The notes beneath the pieces are model-generated. The model made no database searches and was not told the DNA's origin. It was given only the letters and a program-made list of their open reading frames with translations. The position numbers were made by a program, and so were the translations under genes. Positions 11,098 to 22,371 of a stretch of 64,000 nucleotides of DNA are shown piece after piece. Numbering within the stretch: position 1 is the first letter of the stretch; the number at the start of each line of letters is the position of its first letter. This stretch comes from Cenococcum geophilum 1.58. Taxonomy: Eukaryota > Ascomycota > Dothideomycetes > Gloniales > Gloniaceae. The DNA is taken from contig KV748215.1 of the NCBI GenBank assembly GCA_001692895.1, positions 851,720-915,719 of the forward strand. The letters are read 5' to 3'.

Positions 11098-13814
11098 TCA
11101 CGTTACATCCCTCAACGCTCTCTCCACATCACCCATATCAAGCTCCTCTCTACACGCTCCCGCCTCACAAACCATAACCCCCTGCTTCTCCTTATCCATA
11201 CTCGCCACCAACCCATTTCTCTTCCTCAACCACTCACTCTTACTCCCACCCCCGATCCTCGCCACCACGCCCATGCCTCCAACCCTACCTCTCGCCTTCC
11301 TCAGCCACTCCTCCACCCGCTCGCCTGCCCCGCATACCACGACGCTCTTGGTGCCCAGCCGTCCGGCCACCACACTGTCCATCGTGCTAGCGAACAGGAA
11401 CGGGTGCTGCATGATTTCAGCCTCGAATGCGTCGCACGTCTGGCGTGCCTGCGTGCGGTACGTCTCGTCTTCCAGCAGCGCAGCTAGGCGGTCGAGGTTA
11501 CGGGCTGAGATGCCGTTGGTGGAGGGCTCGGCATTATCCATGCCGTCTTTCAGGCGGAGGATCAGGTCTGCTTGGCCGGCGGCAGTGGAGAAGAAGCCAA
11601 GGTGGGCAGGGTCCCAGAAGAGGGAGATTTGTGATTCTGCATTTGTGGTTAGTGGGAGGTTGCCGCACGAATTTTGGCAGGTTTGCTGTTTCTAGGAGGG
11701 AAAGGGGAAGGGGATAGTGAGAGGTGGCAGCTTACTTTGTAACCGATCTGCCCATTCTAGGTATGCGTCATTGAAAGTTGCTTCGTAGAGATCGATAAGA
11801 CCCGAAATCATGAAGGCGTAATCATCCGCGAAGGCCGGCGCATCACCGGGCCCTTCGCGGTAAACCCGTTTCATAGTCCCAGAGCTCTCATCCCAGAGTT
11901 CTTTCTTGATAAATTGAGTAGCCTTTTCAGCTGCTCCAAGATAAACCTTAGCATTTGCCGCATCAAAGCCCTCGAGAACTGTACTGGTTCGTGCCAAAGC
12001 ACCTATTGCAAGCCCGTTCCAAGAGACTACAATTTTGTCGTCGAGGCTTGGCCGTGGCCGTTCCTTATTTCTATGTTCTAGAAGCTTTATCCTGCCGTCT
12101 TTTAGGATCTTGATCACGTTCTCCTTTGATAGACCGAACTCCTTGGACAGGGACTCGGGTGTGCTCTTAATTGCAAGCACGTTCTGGTTGATGAGCTCGT
12201 CGTGAGCGTCATGCTCAGGACTCACGTTGCCATTTTCTTGAACGTTGTAGTACTTCGCCAGTACTCCAGCGTCCCTCTCGCCGAGAATGGACTGGAATTC
12301 CTTCAGGGTCCAGACATAAAAGGCACCTTCGCGCTTTTCCTTGTCGGTGGGTCGATAAAATGAATCCGCGTCTTCAGCGGAGAAGAAACCTCCAGTGGAG
12401 GAGTGCATTGGCGGAGTAGTAAGATAAGTGGCGATATCGTAGACGGCATCTAGCATTTCCGTATCCTTGCTTATTAAATAAGCATCGAGGTAGACTGAAA
12501 GGAGTTGAGCTTGGTCGTAAAGCCTATGGATATAGTTAGTGACCGCTTCCCTTGGAGATGAACTTGTGCTCTTACATCTTTTCGAAATGCGGGAGGCTCC
12601 AGTCTCTTGTGACAGAGTATCTCGCAAACCCATTCCCAATCTGATCATGGATTCCACCCCTTGTCATAGCCTTGAGCGTGCTTAAAACTATTTCTTTCGC
12701 ATTATTACACTCACTCGCGCCCACTACATCCTCTACCGCGCTTGGATATTGACACAATTTGAGCAAAAATGCCAAATTTACGGGTGTTGGGAACTTGGGT
12801 GCACCTCCGAAACCCGCATGCACAGGATCCAATTTCGCAGCGAAATGCTCATACGCCTCCTCGAGTAGTTCCAGCTCTAAGCCATCAGTTTCTTCCTCCC
12901 CATGCCGACTTATTGTCCCTTCTTGAGCAAACTCCCTCAACTGCGCTGTGATCTCCTTCGCGGAATCCAAACACCGCTGCTGCTGATTCTTCCACACGTC
13001 TCTAATCTTCTCTAGAATTCCAACAAAGCCAATATGATCCCTAATCGCAGTCGTCGAGCCTGGGCCGGGCCAGTATGTCCCTCCAAATATCGGCTCCAAG
13101 TCTGGCGTGATGAAGACGTTCAGCGGCCAGCCACCGGAGCTAGTCGTAGCTTGGACATAGTTCATGTATATACGGTCGACGTCCGGGCGCTCCTCGCGGT
13201 CGATCTTGATAGGGATGAAGGAGGCGTTGAGGATCTTGGCGACTTCGCGGTTCTCGAACGACTCGCGTTCCATGACATGACACCCTGCATAAAACCGTAA
13301 ATCTCAGCCCCCATCGCTGTGCCTCTAGCACTTCTGTGCGGAAACATGAACCTACAGTGACAAGCCGCATATCCAATACTAACGAATAGTAGCCTATTCG
13401 ATTTCTTCGCAAGTGCTATAGCTTCCGGACCCCACATCTGCCATGCAACTGGGTTGTTCATGTGGCCGCGGACCTGCCAGGACAACCGCATTAGCTTATC
13501 ATCCTGCATTGCAGCCGTATGGATGCAGCCTGGGCACTTACGTACGGGCTTCTACTCTCACTAAGCCTGTTAACCAGCTTTAGCTCTCCGGACGTACTTG
13601 AGCTGGCTAAGAGGTCTTGGACGTCCATCTTCGCGGTCGAGGTATATAGCCTTAGTAATGGAGACTTCAAGTACAACCGGGGACGCAAGGACGACTGATT
13701 AGTATATCGCGGGGAGTGGTGGGAACGAGTGTATCTTCGGATTGCTCGGAGAAGAAGCGGTGTTGTAGTAGGAAGGCGGGGCATAAACTGGACTGGTGCT
13801 CTCTTGAGGCTCAC
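11098..13814 (-). CDS. DUF255/thioredoxin-like, spermatogenesis-associated protein 20 (YyaL) family
   Basis: Five exons on the minus strand: 13814-13542, 13473-13356, 13284-12576, 12523-11736 and 11636-11098, giving about 808 residues with every junction in phase. The N-terminal 60 residues are rich in Arg/Ser/Tyr with almost no acidic residue, so mitochondrial targeting is likely. Next comes LVNRLSESRSPYVRGHMNNP and a thioredoxin-fold domain. Its CxxC motif (CHWC, in GYAACHWCHVMERESFEN) is created across the exon 2-3 junction. Further blocks are KIDREERPDVDRIYMNYVQA, GGWPLNVFITPDLEP and GGTYWP. The large C-terminal (alpha/alpha)6-like domain contains GGFFSAEDADS, VVSWNGLAIGALA and FADDYAFMISGLIDLYEAT. 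The biochemical role of the family is not settled; a redox or sugar-epimerase-like activity has been proposed from its folds. The gene looks intact. Confidence 0.92.
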
Positions 13815-14044
13815 GGGATCAGCAGGTGAAGAGGCAGGGTATGGAGTGTTGAAGCCTGCAGGACCCCTCCAAAACTACGTAAATGTGCTGATAAGGCTGA
13901 AAATATGAAGCTTCTCATTCGTTGTTTAGCGGGGCTGTGAACGACCCGCAACTTCCCTTTTGCCGAAAAGCTAAATTATAGTACACCTGATTCATCCATG
14001 GTCTGTTTTATCTACGCAAAGAGTATTTAGAAGCTCTAAATGGC

Positions 14045-14741
14045 TCAGGACTGCCCATTCGAATCGCTATCTTGCAGCCAATATCCAATCTCCGTTAATG
14101 AGTTCCCCGCAACACATCCTCTCCGTTTCCCTCCCCGATACCCATCCCGCTCATTAAACAGCGCAGCCAGCACACCCACCGCCTTTGCTGGTACTACATC
14201 CTCCTTCCTAATTCCGCACCTCTCCAAAACCTCCCCAAACAGCCCCGCATCTTTCGCTAGCCCAACCTCATTCGACGTAACCAGCACATCCACATAGGGC
14301 GCCAGCCCTAATTGCTCCACCGTCTACTTCTGCGCGTCTCTCGGGCCTTCCGTAACAATCACCGTATTCTTCCCCCGCGCTTTCAGCTGCTTGAACAGCT
14401 CTAACGCGCCTGGATTTGGCGTTAACGCTGCGGCGAGAGCGGTTAGCTCGTCGAGATAAATCTGAAGAAGGCAAATTGTAGGCTTTCAGTAGTGCTGCGA
14501 AGCACTCTTTCCGGTACTCGGTTAATGTCCTGTTATCTGTGAAGGCGCTCCTGGTCTTTTCCTTTGGGATTGCTGGGTAGACATTTGCGAGTACCGTAAC
14601 TGCGGTATTGTACCTCTCATAGATGTCACTAAAGACTGCTAGAGAGGCTGTGCTAGATGCGCTGCGGAAACAGTGGAGCATGTCGTCGAGATCGAAGCCG
14701 AACCATGTCTTTGTCTTGAGTATATGGAGTGTGGTAGCCAT
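14045..14741 (-). pseudogene. HAD-like hydrolase, broken by a frameshift and an in-frame stop
   Basis: The first part (from Met at 14741) begins MATTLHILKTKTWFGFDLDD, carrying the HAD motif I DxD, and runs through RTLTEYRKECFAALLKAYNL. At about 14450-14460 the coding signal jumps by one base into another frame: DELTALAAALTPNPGALELF, then KARGKNTVIVTEGPRDAQK (motif II Thr). A TAG at 14324-14326 then interrupts it, most simply from a Trp codon. The frame continues with TVEQLGLAPYVDVLVTSNEV and a C-terminal part ending at 14045. Two independent lesions argue for a pseudogene rather than an intron; I found no donor/acceptor pair that fixes both. Intact members would be about 230 residues. Confidence 0.72.
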
Positions 14742-14945
14742 TTGGGCGTTTAAGATACGCAGGCTGAAGGTAAGCTTCGTAAGTATATTTGACCAATGCT
14801 AACAGCCAATGCTTGTAGGGGAAGAAGCTATAAGATCACGTGGCAATAAATAAAATGTATTTAGAAAGATAGTACGCAGTAGGTAAGTCCAAATATTATA
14901 ACGTAACCTCTTAATATTTTTGTAAGATTATAATAATTTACTTTA

Positions 14946-15439
14946 TTCCTTGCAACGTCGAAATGGGCCCTCAGGTTATCGATAAGAACTAACCAATTAG
15001 ATTGGCTGAATTTTATGCCCGTGCTTAGAAATATGGTGGTCCCAATTGTTAATATAGAGAGGTTCGAATTTGGGTAACGGTAGGGCTTAGGAGGAGCTGT
15101 TTTCGCAGTCTCATTTAGGGGGATGTTGTATTGGGTCTTCTAAATAAGGTCTATATCAATTCTAGCATGACTAGAAGGCATAATGGTGGTGAGATTGTTG
15201 GTTGAGTTCTATCCCTTAACATGATGGTTTACGTCCACAGTTTATCGATAAGAGCTGGCCAATAGGAGGCTCTCGTTGACCTGATATCTTGGCACTGATG
15301 TACATCTAATACTGGTGTTCTTAGACTTGGCGCCAAGCTGTGGACACCATCGTGTCAAGGGATATAGATACACGCGTTGATTTGAAAACGGTGTTCCCGT
15401 ACGGACCACTTACTCTGAGGACCCTGATGTTGCAAGGGA
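14946..15439. mobile_element. TA-flanked miniature element with TCCCTTGCA-type ends
   Basis: The left end (TA at 14944-14945, then TTCCTTGCAACGTC, then GGGCCCTCAG) pairs with the right end, read on the minus strand (TCCCTTGCAACATC, then GGGTCCTCAG; TA at 15440-15441). The element is about 494 bp, has no open frame and contains a second, smaller element (15212-15362). Its terminal sequence resembles that of the piggyBac-like element at 28368-51711, so it is probably a non-autonomous derivative. Confidence 0.6.
15212..15362. mobile_element. 151-bp nested miniature element of the same terminal family
   Basis: TA (15210-15211) precedes TCCCTTAACATGATGG, then TCCACAG. The right end read on the minus strand is TCCCTTGACACGATGG, then TGTCCACAG, followed outside by TA (15363-15364). 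It sits inside the 494-bp element. The internal TTATCGATAAG sequence recurs at about 14978 and, as CTTATCGATAA, at about 51108. Confidence 0.62.
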
Positions 15440-15494
15440 TAAGATTGTAATAATTTTCTTTGTAATTATAAATTATAGTTTGTCCAAGTTTTCA

Positions 15495-17532
15495 TCACAA
15501 ATAAAACCTCTCCTTCTTTTCCCCTCTGAGCTTTCTAACCTCCTGTTCATTATCACACGACGCAATAGCAATATGCCCGACCCGATGCCCGGCCGCCACG
15601 TCCCCAAACCTCACTCTCACATTCTGCATCAACCTCGACCTCTCAATTGAGTCTAGAGTCGAGCCACCAGGCGGAAGGTGGATATGAGGATTATCTCTCG
15701 TCAGCGACGAAATATTCATCGCAAGATCCGGGGCACGGCGTGTAAGCTCCAGCACCAGCCCGAACACTCCAGCTATGAACATGGAGCCCGTCGCTACGAA
15801 CAGCATAGCGAGCCAAAAACGGTTGCAAATTAGTATTTCCCTCGACGTCGACACCGTCGCCACCATCGTCAACGTATTCGTACCGTTGTGAAGATTCGCG
15901 TTACCAGCGAGACCGCCCGGTACAGCTGAGAGCCCGATCCCAGCAATCCAGAACGTATTCATGAGCTGCGCGAAACTGATAGCGAAGGAGATGCTGCCGA
16001 CGGTGTAGAGGAGCATGCCATCGGGGGTGTTGTTGAAGGGACTGCCTGGATTAACGAAGTAGCGCTGGACCGGGGTGGGGGTGTACATGTTGCCTGCAAC
16101 GGCTCCGAAGAAGTCCCGTACATATTCCGCAAGTATGAAATCGTGGAGAAGTGTGTAAGCAGGAACTGGATGTGGCTTTGTGGACGAACGGATCTTGGTG
16201 ACAGCGCACACTTTTCCGGTGCAGGCAGATTGGACTTCGACATAGGTCGTGTTCATGGTACATTCAGCGTATGTCATTTTCTGGTCGTCGTCGTAGCTGG
16301 TGTAGTAGAGCTTACGGGAGGTAATATTGGTGTCGCTTGCGTTGTGGTAGACCCTTGGAGTAGAAAATGTCCAGCACTGTGACAAGCCCGAGACCCACCC
16401 GGGAATTGATCGCGGCGATGAACCATTTATTCCCGGTACCACTGCGGCGCCACTTGCTGGCCGTTGGAGCACAGGACAATCCAGTACCCAGTACGATGTC
16501 TCCATGTTAAAGGTTGAATTAATTTCCGCTATCAAATTCGACGTAGGAATTCCGATAAGCGACGAAAACACAGTGGTGTTGCCGCCGCCAACTTCATACC
16601 AACCTTCGCTGTCCTGGGTTAGGTTCGAAAGGTGCTCTATCATAGGAATCTTCACATTTCCCCAAGTATCCATGGCCGAAACTTTGGTGGACAAAGGGCT
16701 CAATAAAGCTGCTCCGTAGAGCGCCTGGCTCGTAAATATTGCGCTTTCCGCATCCAGTTCGCCAATGGCTCCCATGTCTAGATACTGCATTGTTTGTGGT
16801 TGCGTCGTGGTTGCGGTACTGAAATCGAGTACACGTAATGAGGCCTGGCCGCCGATTGGTGAAAGTGTCCAGAGTATTATCAGCCCAGCACCGACAAACC
16901 CAATATTACGGAACTTGAGTTGCGTAACCACTGTAGCAAAAATAGATGTGCTCCCGAGAAGTTGATCAAGGACTTTCATCCGTTCGCCAAGTTCAAGTCT
17001 CCAGAGAGCGATTGCGTGCATTGCTTGTCCCACAATAGCCGCAAATAGAATGGGAAAAACCGTAGGGCCCTAGCCATTATTAGGGAAACCACCTAAGAAT
17101 ACTGACGCTAGACCATCGATACGAGTGGAAGACAGCGTGTAGCGCGGAGAAAGACAGGAGCTTGGTGTGGAACAGCCAAAATGCACCTACATAACGAGCA
17201 GCATTCTGAAGAAGCGATAGATGCGGTACAGATGACGTTGCTACTCCATCATAGCTTATAACAAAAGCGCCATAGACGAAAAACACACAGGAAATAATAA
17301 TTGTAAAAGCATCTCCGGTGCAGCTGAGGGCGGCAAAAATACCACCTCGATGCAGATTCTGGGGCCTCTGGGGCCATTTCTTAATGAAGCGAGACTTTTC
17401 ACTGGTAGCTTCTCTCGAGCCGCCTTCAAGTATAGGTAGTGGAGAGACTTCTGATGTTGATGGGAGAGGGGGGAGGCTTTTCTGCGATAACCGTCGTGTG
17501 TTCTCTGGGGGGGGATTGACGATGATATTCAT
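15495..17532 (-). CDS. Multi-pass membrane protein with a large N-glycosylated lumenal/extracellular loop
   Basis: Two exons (17532-17191 and 17069-15495) joined across a 121-nt intron give NAARY followed by GPTVFPILFAAIVGQAMHAI, about 638 residues. An upstream in-frame Met at 17559 would add nine hydrophobic residues; I prefer the Met before NIIVNPPPE because a Pro-rich hydrophilic tail (residues 1-65) is usual here. Hydrophobic segments are FTIIISCVFFVYGAFVI, the GPTVFPILFAAIVG block, NIGFVGAGLIILW, then after a loop of about 270 residues LLYTVGSISFAISFAQLMN and FWLAMLFVATGSMFIAGVFG. The loop carries many N-x-S/T sites (NLT, NTT, NST, NGS, NAS, NIT) and several cysteines. The C-terminal tail is cytosolic and charged. 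The protein resembles uncharacterised ascomycete membrane proteins; its function is unknown. Confidence 0.82.
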
Positions 17533-18574
17533 GATTAAGAGAGAAAATGCGCAAAACAAGGGCTAAAACGACTCTCCGAGTAGCTACAAGCATGATCGAC
17601 CGCAAGAGTGCTTTTAACATTTTGTTTCGTGTTATTGTGGCGTAGCAACCTGAAATTGTTTTTCAAATCATGTTTATTTAAAGGCAGTTACTGAAACGTT
17701 ACTCCAGCAGCAGTACAACCAGAGAGCCGAATGACAAATGGGATACATCCCGACAAAGCAATTTCTAGAAAATTTCTTTGGGAAGTAATAGGTGCTACAG
17801 TGACTAACTCTGTTCATCTATAGATCGTTCCTAACTTGCAGAAAATTTCACGAGATGAATTTAAAAAAATGAGAAAACAAGTGAACCACTTGAGAAATAT
17901 CAAGTGCGTATATAAGCACTGGATATTGTTCAGTTGATGGGGTTTGGTCTCGTAGCGCGCAGGTAGGTGCGGCGAAGTTGCGAACGCATTCGACTCTGAC
18001 AAAAAGACGTAAAACAGCCAATGTTTGGCCCTAAATTTCGAAACCAGTGAACCGTACAATGGCTAAGCAGCGACAGACTCTCACCTTGCCATTTAAACAT
18101 TCGCTCCATCGTCTCTTAGGAATGAGAAACCAGCTCCTTCAAACATTTAATCATGAGTTACCACACCAGCTGTTAATGAAAATGGAAATTTCAAGTTTAG
18201 ACTACGAGTCTCAGAGGGTAGCAAGGCTCTTCTGGCCAAGGATATTGATGTATGATGGCTTCATTGCATGTGCACAAAGGGGAAGAAGTGAATATCAAGT
18301 CCGGCCTTCTAAAGGCTTTTGTAGTAAGTATCGACACAGAAGTGAAGCCCGAAATCTGCTGACCGTGTTCAGATATGCTAGAGGAAAGCAGCCGGGATAT
18401 CAAAAAGAAACAGAAATTTTTCCGATAAAGGAATCCCCATCATGCATAAATGCCTCGTGGACCGCAGGTCGACATTTCCGACGCAAAGATGCTCAACACT
18501 AATGTAAAATGCTGGGAGAAAGAAACGGGTGACAGGTCAATTTCTTGACACAACTCATGGAGACATGAGGCCAT
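17533..18574. other. Intergenic, no supported gene
   Basis: About 1 kb between the starts of the membrane-protein gene and the end of the CAP gene. A 151-residue open frame on the plus strand (18047-18502) has no recognisable domain and no supporting splice or compositional signal. I see no repeat or RNA gene. Confidence 0.45.
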
Positions 18575-19560
18575 CTAGGAGGTCCAAGTGGCGACAGGCG
18601 CGCCCTGACCCTTAGAGAGATTTGAGTCCCATTTGGGAGAGACGTTACCTAGGAAGGTTAATTAACATTCAATCCAATTCAATTCAATGATAAAGTGAAA
18701 GGCTTACCGGCGGGGAAGTAGTTACACACAGTAAACCACATGCCGAGTGCTGCTCCACGGCAATCATAGGTTGCGCAGCCTACCGTCTTGCTGTCCTTCC
18801 AGATCATCTGGGTGGCATGGCCGTACAGTTCAAGATCACCTGTAGGTGTATCCATGCCATAATACGGGTTATAATTCTCGATCTCGTTGTTGTACCAGCC
18901 ATCCGTAAGTCCACCAGACACATTGGCGTTGGGAGCACTGCCGGCGAGATTTTGACCGACGCTAGAGCTTTGTCAGAATGCCTGGGAGCACACAAATGAA
19001 GGACATACTTACGAGTCATGCCTGAACTCACAGAACTTGGCGAGAGCATAAGCCGAGTCTGCCAAAGTTTGATTCCAGGTCAAAGCATCAGCGGAGTGGT
19101 TGGCACGGTGAATGTTGTGATGAAAAAGCACCATATTCTCGTAGTCTGGGCCAGAGGTGAGGTCGCCCTCAGCGGTACCAGTAACGTGCGAATTGCCGCC
19201 GGATGAGGTTTGAGAAGTTGTGGGAGCTGCGCTGCTGACAGGTGCGGCAGACGATGATGCAGGAGTATATGTGGGAGCGGCTGAAGACGCAGGAACGACT
19301 GGGGCAGCTGAAGAAGGCACAGCAGCTGGAGTGGATGTTACTGGCTTAGGAGCGTAGGAGTGTTTGTGACCAGCCCACGGCTTAGTGGTGACCTCAGCTG
19401 CAGCAGCGGACAACGATGGGTAGCCATACTCGGTCACACATTTGGTAACTGTCACATCAACCCAGTCGACAACAGTGTAGACATAGCCATCGCGCTTGCG
19501 AATTGGGCCTGCAAGAGTGCCAACTGCAAGAGCGGCAGTGAGAAAGATTGAAGACAGCAT
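18575..19560 (-). CDS. Secreted CAP/SCP/PR-1 family protein
   Basis: Three exons on the minus strand (19560-19013, 18967-18708, 18648-18575) give about 293 residues, all junctions in phase. A signal peptide (MLSSIFLTAALAVGTLAG) is followed by a likely Kex2 site (KR). Then come a Val-rich segment and a Ser/Ala/Pro/Thr-rich linker (about residues 65-125) that is probably O-glycosylated. The CAP domain follows: NIHRANHSADALTWNQTLA, SVGQNLAGS, YGHATQMIWKDSKTVGCATY and WFTVCNYFPAGN. The last exon adds only about 24 residues (NVSPKWDSNLSKGQGAPVAT and the end). Family members bind sterols or act at the cell surface in host or stress contexts; the role here is inferred. Introns are 45 and 59 nt, and the second contains a run of CAATTCAATT-like sequence. 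Confidence 0.9.
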
Positions 19561-20370
19561 CTTGGATTGTTGAAGGAGCTTAGTGTGAATGTTTGCTTGT
19601 TGACTTGGGATCTCAGACCGCCGGTGAAGTGGGTTTGGAAAACGACTAAAGGATGTTAGAGCTAATACCTTTCATAGAACATAAAGCTAAACCAGGAGGC
19701 CGTCTTTGATGTTTATATCAGGCAACGGAATAGCTGCTGGCCTAAAGCCAAGTGGTTATTACTCACGTGGAAGCTTCACTGATCCTCACTGAGGGTACGA
19801 GCTGTTCGGTACGACTGAAGCGTACGTGGTGTAACAAAAGAGTGTAAAAGAAGGAGCAGAAGAGAATGTGGTCTCGTGAAGACAAAGCTTGCACAAGGAA
19901 AGACCGTTGATCAAAGGAATGTGGTGATGGAGGGTAATGGAGAGAAGAGATCGTAGAATGACGGCCGGTTTTATGGAGCGGATGACGCTAATTAAGCGAA
20001 TTGGGCCGTCGGTGCTGTGAGATTTGGACATGAAACCTAATCTCAGAGGGTGACGCACAGGCCTGAAGAGGACATTGCAACGGGGATCCGGTAAGCATGC
20101 GTTGCAGTAGATGGGACACCGGCGTTGGCAGTGGGCACTTTATACACAGTCGATTACTGGCATGGCATCTCTCACGGTGAAGCTTTGACGAGCTCGAGAC
20201 GGCATCATCGTGGGGAAGAGCAGCAAGGTGGGCATCCCTTGGGCGAGAGCACTCAACTCGCAGCAGTCCTTGCCCCGCCTCTGAAGGATCTCGTAAAAAC
20301 TTCCGTTCGGAAGTTTGATACTTTGATTAAGGTGTGTTATTTTGCAGGGGCTGCTTCAGGCTGATTTTCG

Positions 20371-20398
20371 GGCTGGATGGGCTGGATGGGCTGGATGC
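20371..20398. repeat. 10-bp tandem repeat (GGCTGGATGG), about 2.8 copies
   Basis: Three consecutive GGCTGGATG units are visible between GATTTTCG and CGATTCGC. It is a short minisatellite without coding meaning that I can see. Confidence 0.85.
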
Positions 20399-21416
20399 GA
20401 TTCGCTGCAAACGCAGAAAATGGTAGGGGTTTCGGCGATCTCCCCAGGATGTTTTCGTTGGCTGCGTGGCGCTCAGGGGAAACAAACTAGCGGAATCCTT
20501 CTCCGCTCGGCCCCTTGCTTTGGCCTGTCCCTTCATCTCGGGAACCTGTCGTGTGTCAGGGGCCGTGCTGCAGGTCCACAGCCACTCGACTCGCCAAGAG
20601 GTGTGCCTCTGCAACTGGCCACGACCTCTTCTCGCGCGGTTCAAGTTGTGACAAGGCGTGCAGTCTCACTGCAGGATACTGGCTAAATTGTATATAGTCA
20701 AACTGTCAGACCCGTGAGAGCCTCAGTGTTACCACGACTGCTCTATTTGTTTCCTTGCAAGGGTACAGCACTTAGCCAAATCAACCGTGTCCCCTTAGTC
20801 TGTCTCACGTGTGCATAGCAGTAGTGTCAGCCTCTTGAGACTCGAGAAGAGTTTTTTTTTTAGGTCATCCACATTACCTCGGTGACGAAGTCGTGCAAAT
20901 TGTGGTTCAGGATGTGGCAGGACTTCCTTGGCACTCGGTCTCGCCAAACTGAATTTGAGAACGTGCGATTGCGACAAAAAAAAGCCATGCTTTATCTTGT
21001 CCGACTGAATAATGATCCAATGGCGCTCACATCGTCGAATGAAGTACCACTTTCTCCTCAGAAGCGGTCGACGTCAAAAATCTCATATCTTGGAGGCCAA
21101 TCCTCTGACGCGTGTCCATCCCATTCTGGCTGAGATGGCTCATGCTTTTGTCTTAGAAGCCGACGTCCTGCATGCCTGGCTACCTGTGTATGAATGGGAA
21201 AAGGGTGATTGAAGCCGTGTCTCTCCTAGTGAGCTCGTCTTGTCTGGTGTTTGTTTCCTCGCCGTCAGCTTGGAGGGTGGATTCAGGATGGTGTACGCAG
21301 GCCCAACATCCGCCTCAATCATGGACAAGTCACTAGAATGCAGGTACCACTACTGTATAACCCTAGTCCGCGCTATTCGCTGCTGTTGAGCGCTGGGATG
21401 CAGGGGATAAGTTTAC

Positions 21417-21479
21417 GTCAATAGCCTAGAAGTTTGTGTCAATAGCCTAGAAGTTTGTGTTAATAGCCTAGAAGTTTGG
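21417..21479. repeat. 21-bp tandem repeat, three copies
   Basis: The unit GTCAATAGCCTAGAAGTTTG plus T is repeated three times. The third copy has GTTAATAG and ends in G instead of T. It lies in an apparently non-coding region. Confidence 0.88.
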
Positions 21480-21945
21480 CATTAGGCTAAGCGCTGAAGA
21501 AGTTACAACTGATCATTTCATAATGACTATATCTGTTCACAGGATAACATCACAGGCTTGAGGTAAATGTGGAGATTTATCGATAACCTCTATCGATAGA
21601 ATCTTCAAGGGTGATTAAAGTGGTGGTCTTCTTGGGAATGCCGGAATCGCATCCCAGGCTTCATATGTAATCGAGGCTGAGTAGAGAGGAAGAGATCCAC
21701 AAGAATAACAAAATGTATCGCAAAATTTTCTCTTCTCTAAGCATATATCCGTCATAGCTTCACATGCAATTTCTTGCCTTGGTAGGATCTGCCGGTTGCG
21801 TATCCGTCATTGCCGCTTTCAATCCCACTTTGCCATGACTTTCCATTAGTCTTTCCGAACCGAATTCGTGTAACTGTAAGACGTAGATGCATTCATCCGT
21901 TTCGTGAAAGCATCGTGAGGTGAAACCTTCGCCATGCAAAGAACA

Positions 21946-22371
21946 TCAACCACCATCAACCGTCTCTGGCAGATCCAGCGCCGGGGAGTCAAGAACTTCA
22001 TCTGTGAGACCATGCGCGTTGCTGTCTTTCCCGGATTTGTATTTCCTTGCACCCTTCTTGTAGAGATCTGGGTCTAACGTTAAATCTGTGAGACAAAGCC
22101 TTTGTGTCTCTGCGTGTGTTACTGTTGGCCGGAATTTGAGGCTATATATTGTCCTAGTTAGCGCTGCCAGAAGGACCGGTCCTTTTGGTGCCAATTGGCG
22201 TTCATTAGTTACTCTCACCTCAAGCAGCTGATTCGGCCCGCTTCCGGGAGCCTTGGATTCCCGAATGATGTAATTACGCGATTTTAAAGGATTTGTTTCA
22301 AATTGTCTCCTTAATGAGCGTCTTGGATGGGCCATGCTTTCCGGTATCACTAGGTCGGGAATCTTAAACAA
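21946..22371 (-). CDS. Hypothetical protein, 141 residues
   Basis: An open frame with a good length for its surroundings, starting MFKIPDLVIPESMAHPRRSL and ending LDLPETVDGG. No motif, signal peptide or membrane segment is visible. It is mixed in charge, with a Lys-rich centre. There is no splice evidence or neighbour that supports it, so it could be a chance frame or an exon of a longer gene. Confidence 0.25.
   Translation of the reverse strand: MFKIPDLVIPESMAHPRRSLRRQFETNPLKSRNYIIRESKAPGSGPNQLLEVRVTNERQLAPKGPVLLAALTRTIYSLKFRPTVTHAETQRLCLTDLTLDPDLYKKGARKYKSGKDSNAHGLTDEVLDSPALDLPETVDGG

Larger units (their letters stand above)
19561..21945. other. Intergenic, no supported gene; two short tandem repeats
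   Basis: About 2.4 kb with several short open frames overlapping on both strands, none with a recognisable domain. It holds a 10-bp tandem repeat (20371-20398) and a 21-bp tandem triplet (21417-21479). Composition is not RIP-like. It includes the promoter of the CAP gene. Confidence 0.45.

Noticed and set aside
14324-14460. An intron to rescue the HAD hydrolase frame
   Set aside because: A cryptic acceptor (TTCTTCAG) exists, but any donor would remove clearly coding sequence and would leave the TAG at 14326.
18047-18502. Plus-strand open frame of 151 residues
   Set aside because: No recognisable motif or signal; composition is irregular and the frame overlaps an antisense frame. Could be chance.
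20342-20686. Overlapping frames around the GGCTGGATGG repeat
   Set aside because: Several frames on both strands are open at once because of GC-rich composition; none has a recognisable domain.
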